From positions 672,619 through 736,618 of the forward strand of contig CABIXY010000003.1 of assembly GCA_902362805.1 (NCBI GenBank): a stretch of DNA of 64,000 nt, given 5' to 3'. Source of the stretch: Eubacteriaceae bacterium. Lineage in GTDB: Bacteria > Bacillota > Clostridia > Peptostreptococcales > Anaerovoracaceae. Shown piece after piece: positions 53,069 to 62,467 of this stretch. The translations under genes and the position numbers were made by a program. The notes under the pieces were generated by a model. The model was not told the DNA's origin and did no database searches. It saw only the letters and a program-made list of their open reading frames with translations. Numbering within the stretch: the stretch's first letter is position 1; every line of letters begins with the position of its first letter.

Positions 53069-54376
53069 ATGGCAATCAAACCACGGCAGGTAAAGAATCG
53101 GCGCGATTCCGACGGCATTTTGACCGGCAAGCCCGGCACGGTGTATGATGTAAACATCAAATACACCACCCCGGACGGTGCAAAGCATACTTATTCCAAA
53201 AAGGGATTCGCAACAAAAAAACTGGCTTCGGAACATGAGGCCGAAATGAAAACCAAGCTGCAAACTCCGACCTTTGCCGCCTCTGTCAAGGCCCAGCGGA
53301 AGCAGACCGTCAAGGAATATCTGGACGAATGGGTGGAGAGTTACGCGCGCCTGAATACGCGCCCTTCCACCTACGACGGGTATAAGCGTACCATTAAGAA
53401 CTACATTGTACCTTACGTCGGCCACGTTCCTCTGAATGAGCTATCCGGGCAAATGGTCGATAAGATGTTTCAGGACATTATCGACAAGGGGCTGAAACCG
53501 AGTACAGCGGCAGGGGCCAAGCGTGTGTTGAGCGTGGCGCTGAACCACGCCCGCAAATACCGATACATTGAAACCAACGCCGCCCGTGATACCTTAACCA
53601 AGTTTGGCAAGGGCGACAAAACCCCTGACCCCTACACGCCGGAGCAGGTACGCGCCCTTGTGGAGCGTATCGGCGGGACGGAATGGGAAATGCCGGTGGT
53701 GCTGGGCGGCCTGTATGGTATGCGCCGCTCCGAGGTTTTAGGGCTGCGCTGGCGCAACGTGGATTTGGAGAATGGAACCTTTGATGTGGTGGAACAGTTG
53801 CCGTTCAAGGTTCCTCCGAAAACGACCGTCATAGAAGAAATGGCCCCGCCCAAGTCAAACGGGCGTCGGCTCCCGATAACCGATGTTGCCCGGCCCTTTT
53901 TTGAAAGACAACTGGCGGTTCAGACCGCGCAGAAGGAGGCGGCAGCAAAGCAGGGCAAGCCCTTCTATGATAATGACCTTGTTGTGGCGAAAGAGAACGG
54001 TGCGCCCCAATCGGCAAACTGGATTTCCTCCGGCTTCGGTAAGCTGCTGGCCGGACTGGACATGCCGCATATCCGTTACCACGATCTGCGGCACACGGCG
54101 GCCACAAACATGCACCAGCTGACCGGGGACTTTTATACAGTCGGTGAAGTGCTGGGCCACACCCTCGCCGGTATCGGCGCGTCGCTGGGCCTCTCCATGA
54201 ACTTTGAAGCTGTTACCGCCCTGTACGTCGATGTGCGTCTGGAACGGAAGCAGGAAGTGCTGGAAGCCTACCACGCCGCCGTCCACCCTACGCTGAAACA
54301 GGCCGGGGCCAAGGAGCCGGGGCCTGATAGAACCAAACCGACGCAGAAGAAAAAGAGCCATGAAATGGAGCGGTAA
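53069..54376 (+). CDS. int: Tyrosine integrase of the ICE
   Basis: 435 residues. An AP2-like arm-binding domain (about 1-65, YDVNIKYTTPDGAKHTYSKK) is followed by a SAM-like core-binding domain (about 75-165) and the catalytic domain: Arg in GMRRSEVLGLRW, HDLRHTAATNM, LGHTLAG and Tyr in TALYVDVRLE. It mediates insertion and excision at the ends of the ICE. The arm-type repeats lie 55 bases past its stop. It is intact, so excision appears possible. Confidence 0.93.
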   Translation: MAIKPRQVKNRRDSDGILTGKPGTVYDVNIKYTTPDGAKHTYSKKGFATKKLASEHEAEMKTKLQTPTFAASVKAQRKQTVKEYLDEWVESYARLNTRPSTYDGYKRTIKNYIVPYVGHVPLNELSGQMVDKMFQDIIDKGLKPSTAAGAKRVLSVALNHARKYRYIETNAARDTLTKFGKGDKTPDPYTPEQVRALVERIGGTEWEMPVVLGGLYGMRRSEVLGLRWRNVDLENGTFDVVEQLPFKVPPKTTVIEEMAPPKSNGRRLPITDVARPFFERQLAVQTAQKEAAAKQGKPFYDNDLVVAKENGAPQSANWISSGFGKLLAGLDMPHIRYHDLRHTAATNMHQLTGDFYTVGEVLGHTLAGIGASLGLSMNFEAVTALYVDVRLERKQEVLEAYHAAVHPTLKQAGAKEPGPDRTKPTQKKKSHEMER

Positions 54377-54430
54377 ACGGTATAAGTTTTTACCGCTCCG
54401 TGAAGCTCTTTATAACCCCTCGTGGAATGT

Positions 54431-54450
54431 GGGCACCATTTTGGGCACCA
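54431..54450. repeat. Right-end arm-type integrase repeats
   Basis: Two GGGCACCA copies 12 bases apart, the same motif as at the left end. CCCGCAT follows at 54474-54480. Confidence 0.6.
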
Positions 54451-54480
54451 TTTCACGATTTGACCTCGAAAATCCCGCAT

Positions 54481-54814
54481 AAAACGATGGCGGGAAAGAA
54501 AAAGAAAAGTCGCACAAACCCAGTGTTCATGCGGCTTTCCAGTGTTTTATGCGATTGTATAGAGTACGTTAGACCTTTTGAGAGTGACGCGAAACAATAC
54601 TATTTTTTAGTAGTTTGTTCAATGGTCATAGTATCTGAACAATTCATTGTATACGTTCAAAATTCATACATATATTTGCAGAATACAAACTCATCCATAG
54701 ATTCATCCGTGGTACAATCACTTTACACAATTATGTAGTAATTTATTTTACTACCGCATCTGCACCGAGTGCCAACTCGGAGCTCTTTTCTTTTCGAATT
54801 ACTTATATTATTGT
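54481..54814. other. ICE right junction to IetS
   Basis: About 330 bases, AT-rich, no gene. It contains a short imperfect repeat (CAGTGTT.ATGCG near 54521 and 54540). A hairpin with CCGAGT/ACTCGG followed on the plus strand by CTCTTTTCTTTT at about 54763-54800 looks like a plus-strand terminator. An adjacent hairpin GTAGTAA/TTACTAC is at about 54735-54755. Confidence 0.4.
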
Positions 54815-57064
54815 CTAATCAAATAAAATTTCTTCTTGATTAGCATTGTAAATGTCCACTTGGCTCTGTACGTCAAGTTCATTTACAATCCATCCTCTTA
54901 AATTACATGCCGAAATAAAGTCCTGGATTCGATTAACTCCATTTATTTCTCGCAGTGTAATTACCGCACCAAAATTCAGTTCTTTTTGCATTTTAGAATT
55001 CAACCGTTCTTTGGTTGTTACGGTTATTCCCCACAGTCTATCGCCATATGATTTAAGAGGACGATTAGCTTTCAGTATTTTAGATATAAATTTTGTATTT
55101 TCCCATTTTCTAAATTCTTTCCTCGATTTACGCTCATCTGCATGTGAGCCGTCTTCATCTTGAATATTTTCATTTATATCATCAATCTTACCATCATCCA
55201 TAACTCTTCCAAATTTCAAAGATAACTCTCTATTTGTATAGTCAACTCCTTGAGATCTACTGCATTCTGGAAAATAGCACATAGTTGCTCTTGCTATGTA
55301 CGGATATTTGTTGTCTTCATTCCTAGGAACTGGTATCGCATAGTTTGTTGTCTTATAGGATTCTGATGTACCATATAAAATGAACTTAATCTCATTATTT
55401 TCGGTTGATAAAATCTGCGCTATATCAATCGGAACAATTCCATATCCCATGATTTCCTTATTCCTATATGCGCCTGTTTTATACTCCCAACCTGCTGCTG
55501 AGTCAATGATCAATGATTTTGCAACTTCCCTAGGAAGACCCATGACGTCTATCAAATAACATAGTTTCCTACTAATCCACGGTGCCGCAAAAGAAGTTCC
55601 ATATACTTCCTCTTCTCCACAGCAAGAATATGCTTTTATTCTTTCGTTATAGTCTCCACCATAATAGGAAATATCCGGCTTATTGAAGAATGAAAGCACA
55701 TTTCCTTTCCTTGAATAAGAAGCCGGGGTTCCATCTCGTCTAACTGAATTAACAACTATTGAATTTAATGAATCAGCTGGAGATCCAATTTTTAAAATGC
55801 CGTTCTTTTCATCCCTATTATCATTCGTTCCAGAGACAACAAATACGATATTCTTTTTTGCCTGCAATTCATCCAAAAATGCAGCATCATATGAGACAAA
55901 ATTCTTTGAAACTTCATCCTCTGTACCAAGAGACAGATTCCATACATGAATATCAGGATTATTATTAACGATTTCTGTAATCTTTTTGACAAGTCTTGAC
56001 GTTTGAATTTTATCTACACAAACACCAAAATGTCTAACTTTAAATCGTCCACATCCATCATCCATCCAAGGGTTCATTCTTGGCCCATCCACTATGATAG
56101 AAGAAACTTGTGTGCCATGTTCACGATTTCTATCACTCCATACCATTCTTTCTATGTCATTCAGATAATCTGTATTTTCAACCCAATTAGCAAAATATAC
56201 ACTTTCATCAAACAATGTATCTATTACCCCAATTATGGGTTCATTTGAAGGCTCTGGAATATAGATATCATCCTCCTTTTTATCTTTCGTAATGTCATCA
56301 AGTGTAACTTGTGACAAATCCGAAGAGACCATAGAAATCAAATACGGTACGTTAGTTTCCAATATATCATATAATTCTTTATCGGCTGACATAGTATCGT
56401 CCCCGTAAAAGCTATATTTGTATCTAATACCATCAATTTTGAGTTTTTCAAGCAACTCCTCCATTGACAATTCAGTTTTATAGAAGGTTATTAAAAATAG
56501 TTCTTTATCTGGTACATTTGCTATTTGAGGGCGTGAAAAAGAATCAATCACAGAGCAATCAACAATGATATCTCTTATCTTACTTTTAGAAATCCCGAAT
56601 CCATTATAGTTTAATATGTTTTTGGGTTCATTGAAATTATCAAATGTTGCTTTCCCTGACAGTTTTTCGTTTAAAAACCGTTTGGCTATCTCTAAATTCT
56701 CTATAGCCTTTTTTATAGTAACTTCATCTACATAGTATGTTATTATATGGTTTTCTTCCCCAACAGGAGCTTCAGAGAAGCGCGCACCTACAACCATATC
56801 ATTTGCTTCTTTTCCTTCCGGTTTTATAAGCGCTCGAATTCTATTAGATTTAGCTATAATGTCATTATAATGAGCATCTACAAGTATATTTTTTACAAAG
56901 CGTGGAGAACTTTTATAGAACCGTAGTATGGCATTTAAATCTTCACATAGATTATCAATTTTTTCAGCCGTCGTTTCAGCTTTTTTTCTCAAATTTCTAG
57001 TTCCTGGACGATTTGTATTTGCTTCATTTGCAAACCGTAATTTTACTTGTAAAATAGGATTCAT
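54815..57064 (-). CDS. ietS: Subtilisin-like serine protease (IetS type)
   Basis: 749 residues, cytosolic (no signal peptide). The central S8 domain has a complete triad: Asp282 (IIGVIDT), His316 (EHGTQVSS) and Ser491 (YGTSFAAPW), with the oxyanion Asn in VVSGTNDN (about 414). The N-terminal 270 residues and the C-terminal 150 residues are unrecognised. It starts immediately after the AAA+ gene (TAAATG), so it is translationally coupled. This protease-ATPase pair is the layout of IetAS, reported as a toxin-antitoxin and anti-phage system; its target is unknown. Confidence 0.8.
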   Translation of the reverse strand: MNPILQVKLRFANEANTNRPGTRNLRKKAETTAEKIDNLCEDLNAILRFYKSSPRFVKNILVDAHYNDIIAKSNRIRALIKPEGKEANDMVVGARFSEAPVGEENHIITYYVDEVTIKKAIENLEIAKRFLNEKLSGKATFDNFNEPKNILNYNGFGISKSKIRDIIVDCSVIDSFSRPQIANVPDKELFLITFYKTELSMEELLEKLKIDGIRYKYSFYGDDTMSADKELYDILETNVPYLISMVSSDLSQVTLDDITKDKKEDDIYIPEPSNEPIIGVIDTLFDESVYFANWVENTDYLNDIERMVWSDRNREHGTQVSSIIVDGPRMNPWMDDGCGRFKVRHFGVCVDKIQTSRLVKKITEIVNNNPDIHVWNLSLGTEDEVSKNFVSYDAAFLDELQAKKNIVFVVSGTNDNRDEKNGILKIGSPADSLNSIVVNSVRRDGTPASYSRKGNVLSFFNKPDISYYGGDYNERIKAYSCCGEEEVYGTSFAAPWISRKLCYLIDVMGLPREVAKSLIIDSAAGWEYKTGAYRNKEIMGYGIVPIDIAQILSTENNEIKFILYGTSESYKTTNYAIPVPRNEDNKYPYIARATMCYFPECSRSQGVDYTNRELSLKFGRVMDDGKIDDINENIQDEDGSHADERKSRKEFRKWENTKFISKILKANRPLKSYGDRLWGITVTTKERLNSKMQKELNFGAVITLREINGVNRIQDFISACNLRGWIVNELDVQSQVDIYNANQEEILFD

Positions 57065-58102
57065 TTACTTCTCCTTTAACTTTCTGGAAACGCTGCTTTT
57101 CGGTATTCTAGAAAGGATTTCTATTTCTCTCATGGTGTAACCCTTGTCACTGAGTACCTGAATATTGAGTTCGTCTTCGTTAGAATTCAGAGCAAGATAG
57201 ATTTTGCGCAAATAATCATATTCATTATTTTCATCGCTAAAAGCTACGGCAGTTTTAATTACTTGCTTTAAATCTCCCGGATAAGGTAACTCTTCCAGAT
57301 TGCTTAATATTTTATTAAACAGTCTTATATCTTTTCTGGAGTTACTTGCCCTTTTGAGATTTGCCGATAACATTGCATCCGCAATTTCAATCAAGTCTTC
57401 TTTTTTATAACGATCAAATGATACAGTTGCATCAAATCGGCGGATGATTGCTTTATCAAAATTCCCAAAAAGATTCGTTGTTGCAATTAATACGATATTC
57501 TCATTCAGTTCATCTAATTCTCTAAGAAATACCGAGGTAACCCTGCCCATTTCTCTCAAATCATTGCTATTCACACGATCTAAAACAAGAGAATCAATTT
57601 CATCAAAAACAACAATTACCTTCCCATATGGTAAATGATTAATTTCTTCAAATAACCTTGCTACATTTTTTGCAGTTTCTCCCAGTCTGCTATCTATAAG
57701 CTGCTCGAAATCCACGGATAAAATATCCCGTTCTAATATTCTTGCAATTTGATAAGCAGACTCTGTTTTCCCCGTACCTGGTCCTCCATAAAAAAGAAAT
57801 TTTGACAACCCGGATTTATTGACTATCGCTTTGGTAATACCTATAATATCCTCTTCTATCGTTCCTGGCAAAAGCAAAGGATTTGTTGAGTAGTTTATTT
57901 TTCTTAAATAATTTAAATTTTTATAATTAGCCTGTGGCACATAAAAATTGGCTGTGGAAATAAGTTCCATTAGATACTGAGCAACATCCTCATTACCCTT
58001 TTTATCAAAGCTGCGTGCGATAGCTGCAACCTCATTTCTAAAAGCATCATCTTTCTTTTCAACATGGTATTTGACTAAATTAATTAAATTTTGTACTTTC
58101 AT
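57065..58102 (-). CDS. ietA: AAA+ ATPase (IetA type), partner of the protease
   Basis: 345 residues. The AAA+ core (about 75-260) has Walker A GGPGTGKTE (106-114), Walker B VVFDEID (164-170), sensor 1 LIATTN and arginine-finger IIRRFD. The C-terminal end has an HTH-like segment (YTMREIEILSRIPKSSVSRK, about 320-339) that may bind DNA. ATG at 58102 is chosen because GAGGTGAGGG lies just upstream; a GTG three codons earlier is also possible. It is the first gene of the IetAS-type operon with a strong promoter. Confidence 0.8.
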   Translation of the reverse strand: MKVQNLINLVKYHVEKKDDAFRNEVAAIARSFDKKGNEDVAQYLMELISTANFYVPQANYKNLNYLRKINYSTNPLLLPGTIEEDIIGITKAIVNKSGLSKFLFYGGPGTGKTESAYQIARILERDILSVDFEQLIDSRLGETAKNVARLFEEINHLPYGKVIVVFDEIDSLVLDRVNSNDLREMGRVTSVFLRELDELNENIVLIATTNLFGNFDKAIIRRFDATVSFDRYKKEDLIEIADAMLSANLKRASNSRKDIRLFNKILSNLEELPYPGDLKQVIKTAVAFSDENNEYDYLRKIYLALNSNEDELNIQVLSDKGYTMREIEILSRIPKSSVSRKLKEK

Positions 58103-58120
58103 ATCCCTCACCTCGATTAT

Positions 58121-58149
58121 ATTATATTCTTTGCTGGGACATATGTCAA
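58121..58149 (-). promoter_or_regulatory. Promoter of the IetAS-type operon with flanking repeats
   Basis: TTGACA (58144-58149, minus strand), 17-base spacer, TATAAT (58121-58126), 18 bases before the start. The sequence ATGTCCCA occurs twice, either side of the -35, and may be an operator. Confidence 0.85.
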
Positions 58150-58243
58150 TTATTTTGGGACATTTTATACTGAATTTTTCTGCAAATTATTTATAAACTT
58201 TGTAATTTTATATTCATATAAATACGCATTGTCATAAATATTA

Positions 58244-58272
58244 TTGTAAACTCGAAGTTTTTTTGCTATAAT
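58244..58272 (+). promoter_or_regulatory. Promoter of the small XRE regulator
   Basis: TTGTAA (58244-58249), 17-base spacer, TATAAT (58267-58272), 31 bases before the ATG. Confidence 0.75.
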
Positions 58273-58303
58273 TAGAGCAAAAGTACCAAAGAGGTGGATT
58301 GCC

Positions 58304-58516
58304 ATGAAGGTGAGCTATAAAAAACTATTTAAGTTAATGATTGATCGGGAGATAAAAAAGGGAGAACTGGCTCAATCAGCTTCGCTGTCCTCCAGCACCA
58401 TCTCAAAACTGGCTAAAAACGAAAATGTGAGTATGGATGTTCTCATTCGTATCTGTACAGTCTTGAATGTGGATTTTGGAGAGATCATGGAACTTGTTCC
58501 TGATAATGATGAATAA
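58304..58516 (+). CDS. Small XRE-family regulator beside type I R-M
   Basis: 70 residues, a lone HTH_3 domain (FKLMIDREIKKGELAQSASL, SSSTISKLAKNENVSMDVL). Small proteins of this kind sit ahead of R-M operons and time their expression, like C proteins. AGAGGTGG precedes the ATG by about 6 bases. It diverges from the IetAS-type operon and is 117 bases from hsdR, so it could control either side. Confidence 0.85.
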   Translation: MKVSYKKLFKLMIDREIKKGELAQSASLSSSTISKLAKNENVSMDVLIRICTVLNVDFGEIMELVPDNDE

Positions 58517-58633
58517 CAACATATATTGATAGATCAGTCTCTATTTTATTATCATGTGTATATTTCGACATGAGATTTTTTATATGCACTAACTTCTGAT
58601 AACTTTTGATTATCGGAACAAGGAGGATTGTAT

Positions 58634-60979
58634 ATGAGCGAGTTAATAAAAAAACATGAAATGACAGAAGAAGATATTAAGTTACAGTATATTACTCCTG
58701 CAATCACATCAAAATGGACTAGGAGCAAGATCACTATGGAGACACAGGTTACTGATGGAAAAGTCAACTTGAAAGGTAACTTTGTGTTTCGTGAAAAGTC
58801 AAAGCGTGCAGACTATATCCTGTATTTGAATACAAACAACCCGATTGCTATAGTCGAAGCAAAAGATAACAAGCACAGCATTTCTTATGGCCTGCAGCAA
58901 GCGATGACCTATGCCCGGATGCTTGATCTGCCCTTTGCTTATAGTTCTAATGGCGATGGCTTCGCAGAACATGATTTCCTCACAGGAAAAGAACGTGAAT
59001 TTACTTTAGATGAATTTCCGACTGAAGCAGAACTGGTAACACGTTTTAAACGGGAGTCTGAACTGACTCCGACACAGGAAGCAGTGATTGAACAACCATA
59101 TTACAGTAGTCAAAATACATATCCACCTCGTTATTATCAGAGAATTGCTATCAACAGAACCGTAGATGCAATCGCAAGAGGACAGAATCGTTTGCTACTC
59201 GTCATGGCTACCGGCACAGGAAAAACTTATACTGCATTTCAGATTGTTTACCGTATGCTTCAAAGCGGTCTGAAACGAAAGATTCTTTATCTTGCCGACC
59301 GTAATATCCTTGTGGATCAGTCTATTCAGCAGGACTTTGCGCCATTGGAAAAAGTGATTCATAAAATCAATATCGCCAAAGATGATAAGAGAACCATCAC
59401 TTCACATGAGGTGTATTTCTCATTATATCAGCAACTGGTTGGTGATGATGATAAAGAACATTTCAGCGAATTGTTCACACCGGATTTCTTTGATCTTATC
59501 ATTGTTGACGAGTGCCACCGTGGGTCTGCGAAAGAGGAAAGCCGTTGGCGCAGAATTTTGGAATATTTCAAATCTGCCACTCAGATTGGCATGACAGCAA
59601 CGCCGAAAGAAACCAAGTACGTTTCTAACTTGAGCTATTTTGGAGACCCTCCTATCTACACATACAGTCTGAAAAAAGGTATTGAAGATGGTTTTCTCGC
59701 ACCATTCAAGGTTATCAATATCATGACGGATATCGGTGACGGTTGGCGTCCTCGTAAGGGGCAGCGAGATATTTATGGCAATGAAATTGAAGATCGCATC
59801 TATACTAATAGTGATTACGACTACAATATTATAATCGAGGACCGTGTTCAGCAGGTTGCGTCTGAAATTACCCGATATCTGAAAAGCACCGACAGAATGG
59901 CAAAGACCATTGTGTTCTGCGCTACCGAAGATGCTGCCGAGCGTATGCGTCAGGCGTTGGTAAATCTAAACTCTGATATGGTCAAAGAAAATCCGGATTA
60001 TGTTGTTCGTATCACTGGCAGCGATGACTATGGGAAGAAGAAACTGGACTATTTCATCTCTGTTTCCTCGCCATATCCGGTTATTGCAACTACTTCCAAA
60101 CTACTCTCTACCGGGGCTGATTGTAAGATGACCAAGCTGATTGTCCTAGACGAAATGATTGGCTCAATGACAGAATTCAAGCAGATCATTGGGCGTGGCA
60201 CCAGATTACGTGAAAAAGATGGGAAAACGCATTTTGTGGTTATGGACTTCCGCAATGTTACAAGATTGTTTGCTGACCCTGACTGGGATGGTCCGATTGT
60301 AATTGATCCGGGATTTCCCGAACCTAAGCCTCCAGTATATGGCGACGATGATTCCACACCGCCAAGTGTGGTAAGAGACCCACGAACTCCATATGGACCC
60401 CAGAAACCTATTGTGAATCGGTATGGCTGCAAGGTTAAAATTATCCATAAAATGGTATCTATTTATGATGCCAATGGTAAACTACTCCGTCAAGAAAGCA
60501 TAGTTGATTATACAAAAGAAAATATCCGTGGTGAATACGCATCTTTGGATAACTTCATTCGTCAATGGTCAAAAGAAGAAAAAAAAGAAAAAATTAAAGA
60601 ATTGTTTCTGGAACGAGGCATTGACCTTGAACTGGTGAAAGCCGATCAGGACATGGTTGATGTTGACGACTTTGACTTTATTTGTCATGTAGCTTTCGAT
60701 AAAAAACCGTTGACCCGTAAAGAAAGAGCCAACAATGTGAAAAAACGTGATTTTCTCAGCAAATATAGTGGGGCCGCAAGAGAGGTTTTAGAAGCACTTC
60801 TTGACAAATATATGAACACAGGTATTTATGAAATTGAAAAAACGGAAATTTTAAAACTAGATCCATTCCTAAAGCTTGGTAAGCCTGCAAAGATTGCCGA
60901 ATTTTTTGGTGGTAAGGACGGCTATATGAAAGCAGTTAAGGAACTCGAAGAAGCAATATATACAGAAGAGGCGATATAA
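58634..60979 (+). CDS. hsdR: Type I restriction enzyme HsdR (EcoEI-like)
   Basis: 781 residues. The N-terminal nuclease has the motif Asp60 (KRADYILY) and Glu75-x-Lys77 (VEAKD). The SF2 translocase has Walker A MATGTGKTYT (191-200) and DECH (292-295), with the helicase C domain after it (ATTSKLLSTGADC, QIIGRGTRLR). It cuts unmethylated DNA far from the target after translocation. ATG at 58634 is chosen for AGGAGG, 8 bases upstream. It is 3 bases from hsdM. Confidence 0.94.
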   Translation: MSELIKKHEMTEEDIKLQYITPAITSKWTRSKITMETQVTDGKVNLKGNFVFREKSKRADYILYLNTNNPIAIVEAKDNKHSISYGLQQAMTYARMLDLPFAYSSNGDGFAEHDFLTGKEREFTLDEFPTEAELVTRFKRESELTPTQEAVIEQPYYSSQNTYPPRYYQRIAINRTVDAIARGQNRLLLVMATGTGKTYTAFQIVYRMLQSGLKRKILYLADRNILVDQSIQQDFAPLEKVIHKINIAKDDKRTITSHEVYFSLYQQLVGDDDKEHFSELFTPDFFDLIIVDECHRGSAKEESRWRRILEYFKSATQIGMTATPKETKYVSNLSYFGDPPIYTYSLKKGIEDGFLAPFKVINIMTDIGDGWRPRKGQRDIYGNEIEDRIYTNSDYDYNIIIEDRVQQVASEITRYLKSTDRMAKTIVFCATEDAAERMRQALVNLNSDMVKENPDYVVRITGSDDYGKKKLDYFISVSSPYPVIATTSKLLSTGADCKMTKLIVLDEMIGSMTEFKQIIGRGTRLREKDGKTHFVVMDFRNVTRLFADPDWDGPIVIDPGFPEPKPPVYGDDDSTPPSVVRDPRTPYGPQKPIVNRYGCKVKIIHKMVSIYDANGKLLRQESIVDYTKENIRGEYASLDNFIRQWSKEEKKEKIKELFLERGIDLELVKADQDMVDVDDFDFICHVAFDKKPLTRKERANNVKKRDFLSKYSGAAREVLEALLDKYMNTGIYEIEKTEILKLDPFLKLGKPAKIAEFFGGKDGYMKAVKELEEAIYTEEAI

Positions 60980-60982
60980 AGT

Positions 60983-62467
60983 ATGGGGAATTTATCAGGA
61001 TTTGTGAAAAGGCTTCGTGACATTATGAGAAATGACGCAGGTATCAACGGAGATGCCCAGCGTATTGAACAGATTGCATGGATGCTTTTTCTGAAAGTGT
61101 ACGACGCAAAAGAACAAGATTGGAAGTGGGATGATGAAAACTATGTTTCTATCATTCCAGAAGAATGCCGTTGGCGTAATTGGGCTGTTGATGATCATAC
61201 AGGTATCGCTATGACTGGTGACAAGTTGTTAAGTTTTGTGAATAACACATTGTTCCCAACATTGAAAACACTTCCGGTTGATGCAGTTACTCCTATTAAA
61301 AAAGCAATCGTACAGGCTACTTTTTCCGATGCTAATAACTATATGAAAGACGGGGTTCTGCTCCGTCAGATTATCAATGTTATTGACGAACTCGACCTTG
61401 GTGATTATGAGGAAAGTCATGCTTTCGGTGAAATCTATGAAACGATCTTGAAAGAGTTGCAGAGTGCTGGTTCTTCTGGTGAGTTCTACACGCCTCGTGC
61501 TGTAACCGATTTTATGGCTAAAATGATCAACCCACAGATTGGTGAACAGGTTGCAGACTTTGCTTGTGGCACTGGCGGTTTCCTTACAAGTTGGCTGAAA
61601 GAACTCGCTCCCAAAATCAAAACTACAGAAGATCAAACTACTTACGATTCTTCCATCTATGGAATTGAAAAGAAGCAGTTTCCTTATATGCTGTGTGTCA
61701 CAAATATGCTACTGCATGGCATTGATATGCCGAAAATTTTTCATGACAACTCTCTGCTGAAGGATGTTCTTGACTATACTGAGGACGATCAGTTTGACGT
61801 TGTTCTGATGAATCCTCCTTACGGTGGCAATGAGAAAACTGAAGTGAAGAACCACTTCCCAGCAGACTTAGCAAGTAGTGAGACTGCGGATCTGTTTATG
61901 TCCGTCATTATGTACCGTCTAAAAAAGAATGGTCGTGCAGCAGTTATTCTGCCTGATGGTTTCCTGTTCGGCACGGATAATGCCAAGGTTGCCATCAAAA
62001 AGAAGTTGTTCTCTGAATTCAATCTGCATACGGTAATCCGTATGCCGCATAGCGTGTTTGCACCTTACACATCCATCACAACCAATATTTTATTTTTTGA
62101 CCGAACAAATACAACAGAGGAAACGTGGTTCTATCGTCTGGATATGCCAGAGGGATATAAGAATTTTTCCAAGACTAAGCCAATGAAAATAGAACACTTT
62201 ACTCCTGCTATCGAATGGTGGAACGACCGTAAAGAAATTGTTATTGAAGGCTTTGATAAAGCCAAATGCTATACTGCAGCGGAAATTGCTGCTAGAAATT
62301 ATAATATGGATCTTTGCAGCTTTCCCCATGAGGAAGAAGAAATTTTGCCGCCAAAGGAACTTATTCAGCAATATCAGGAGAAACGTGCAAGTCTGAATGC
62401 GGAGATCGATCGCATTTTGGCTCAGATTACAGAAATCTTGGGTATTGATTTGGAGGAAAAAGAATGA
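60983..62467 (+). CDS. hsdM: Type I DNA methyltransferase HsdM
   Basis: 494 residues. The SAM motif FACGTGG (193-199) and the catalytic NPPYGG (277-282) mark an N6-adenine methyltransferase. The N-terminal HsdM_N domain (LRDIMRNDAGINGDAQRIEQ) and the C-terminal coiled part are present. It modifies the target and is part of the restriction complex. It overlaps hsdS by 4 bases (ATGA). Confidence 0.95.
   Translation: MGNLSGFVKRLRDIMRNDAGINGDAQRIEQIAWMLFLKVYDAKEQDWKWDDENYVSIIPEECRWRNWAVDDHTGIAMTGDKLLSFVNNTLFPTLKTLPVDAVTPIKKAIVQATFSDANNYMKDGVLLRQIINVIDELDLGDYEESHAFGEIYETILKELQSAGSSGEFYTPRAVTDFMAKMINPQIGEQVADFACGTGGFLTSWLKELAPKIKTTEDQTTYDSSIYGIEKKQFPYMLCVTNMLLHGIDMPKIFHDNSLLKDVLDYTEDDQFDVVLMNPPYGGNEKTEVKNHFPADLASSETADLFMSVIMYRLKKNGRAAVILPDGFLFGTDNAKVAIKKKLFSEFNLHTVIRMPHSVFAPYTSITTNILFFDRTNTTEETWFYRLDMPEGYKNFSKTKPMKIEHFTPAIEWWNDRKEIVIEGFDKAKCYTAAEIAARNYNMDLCSFPHEEEEILPPKELIQQYQEKRASLNAEIDRILAQITEILGIDLEEKE

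Noticed and set aside
54735..54800. A hairpin with CACCGAGTGCC followed by T-rich sequence, reminiscent of the end of a Cas9 tracrRNA.
   Set aside because: No CRISPR repeats, no anti-repeat and no cas9 in the window; it is better read as a plus-strand terminator.
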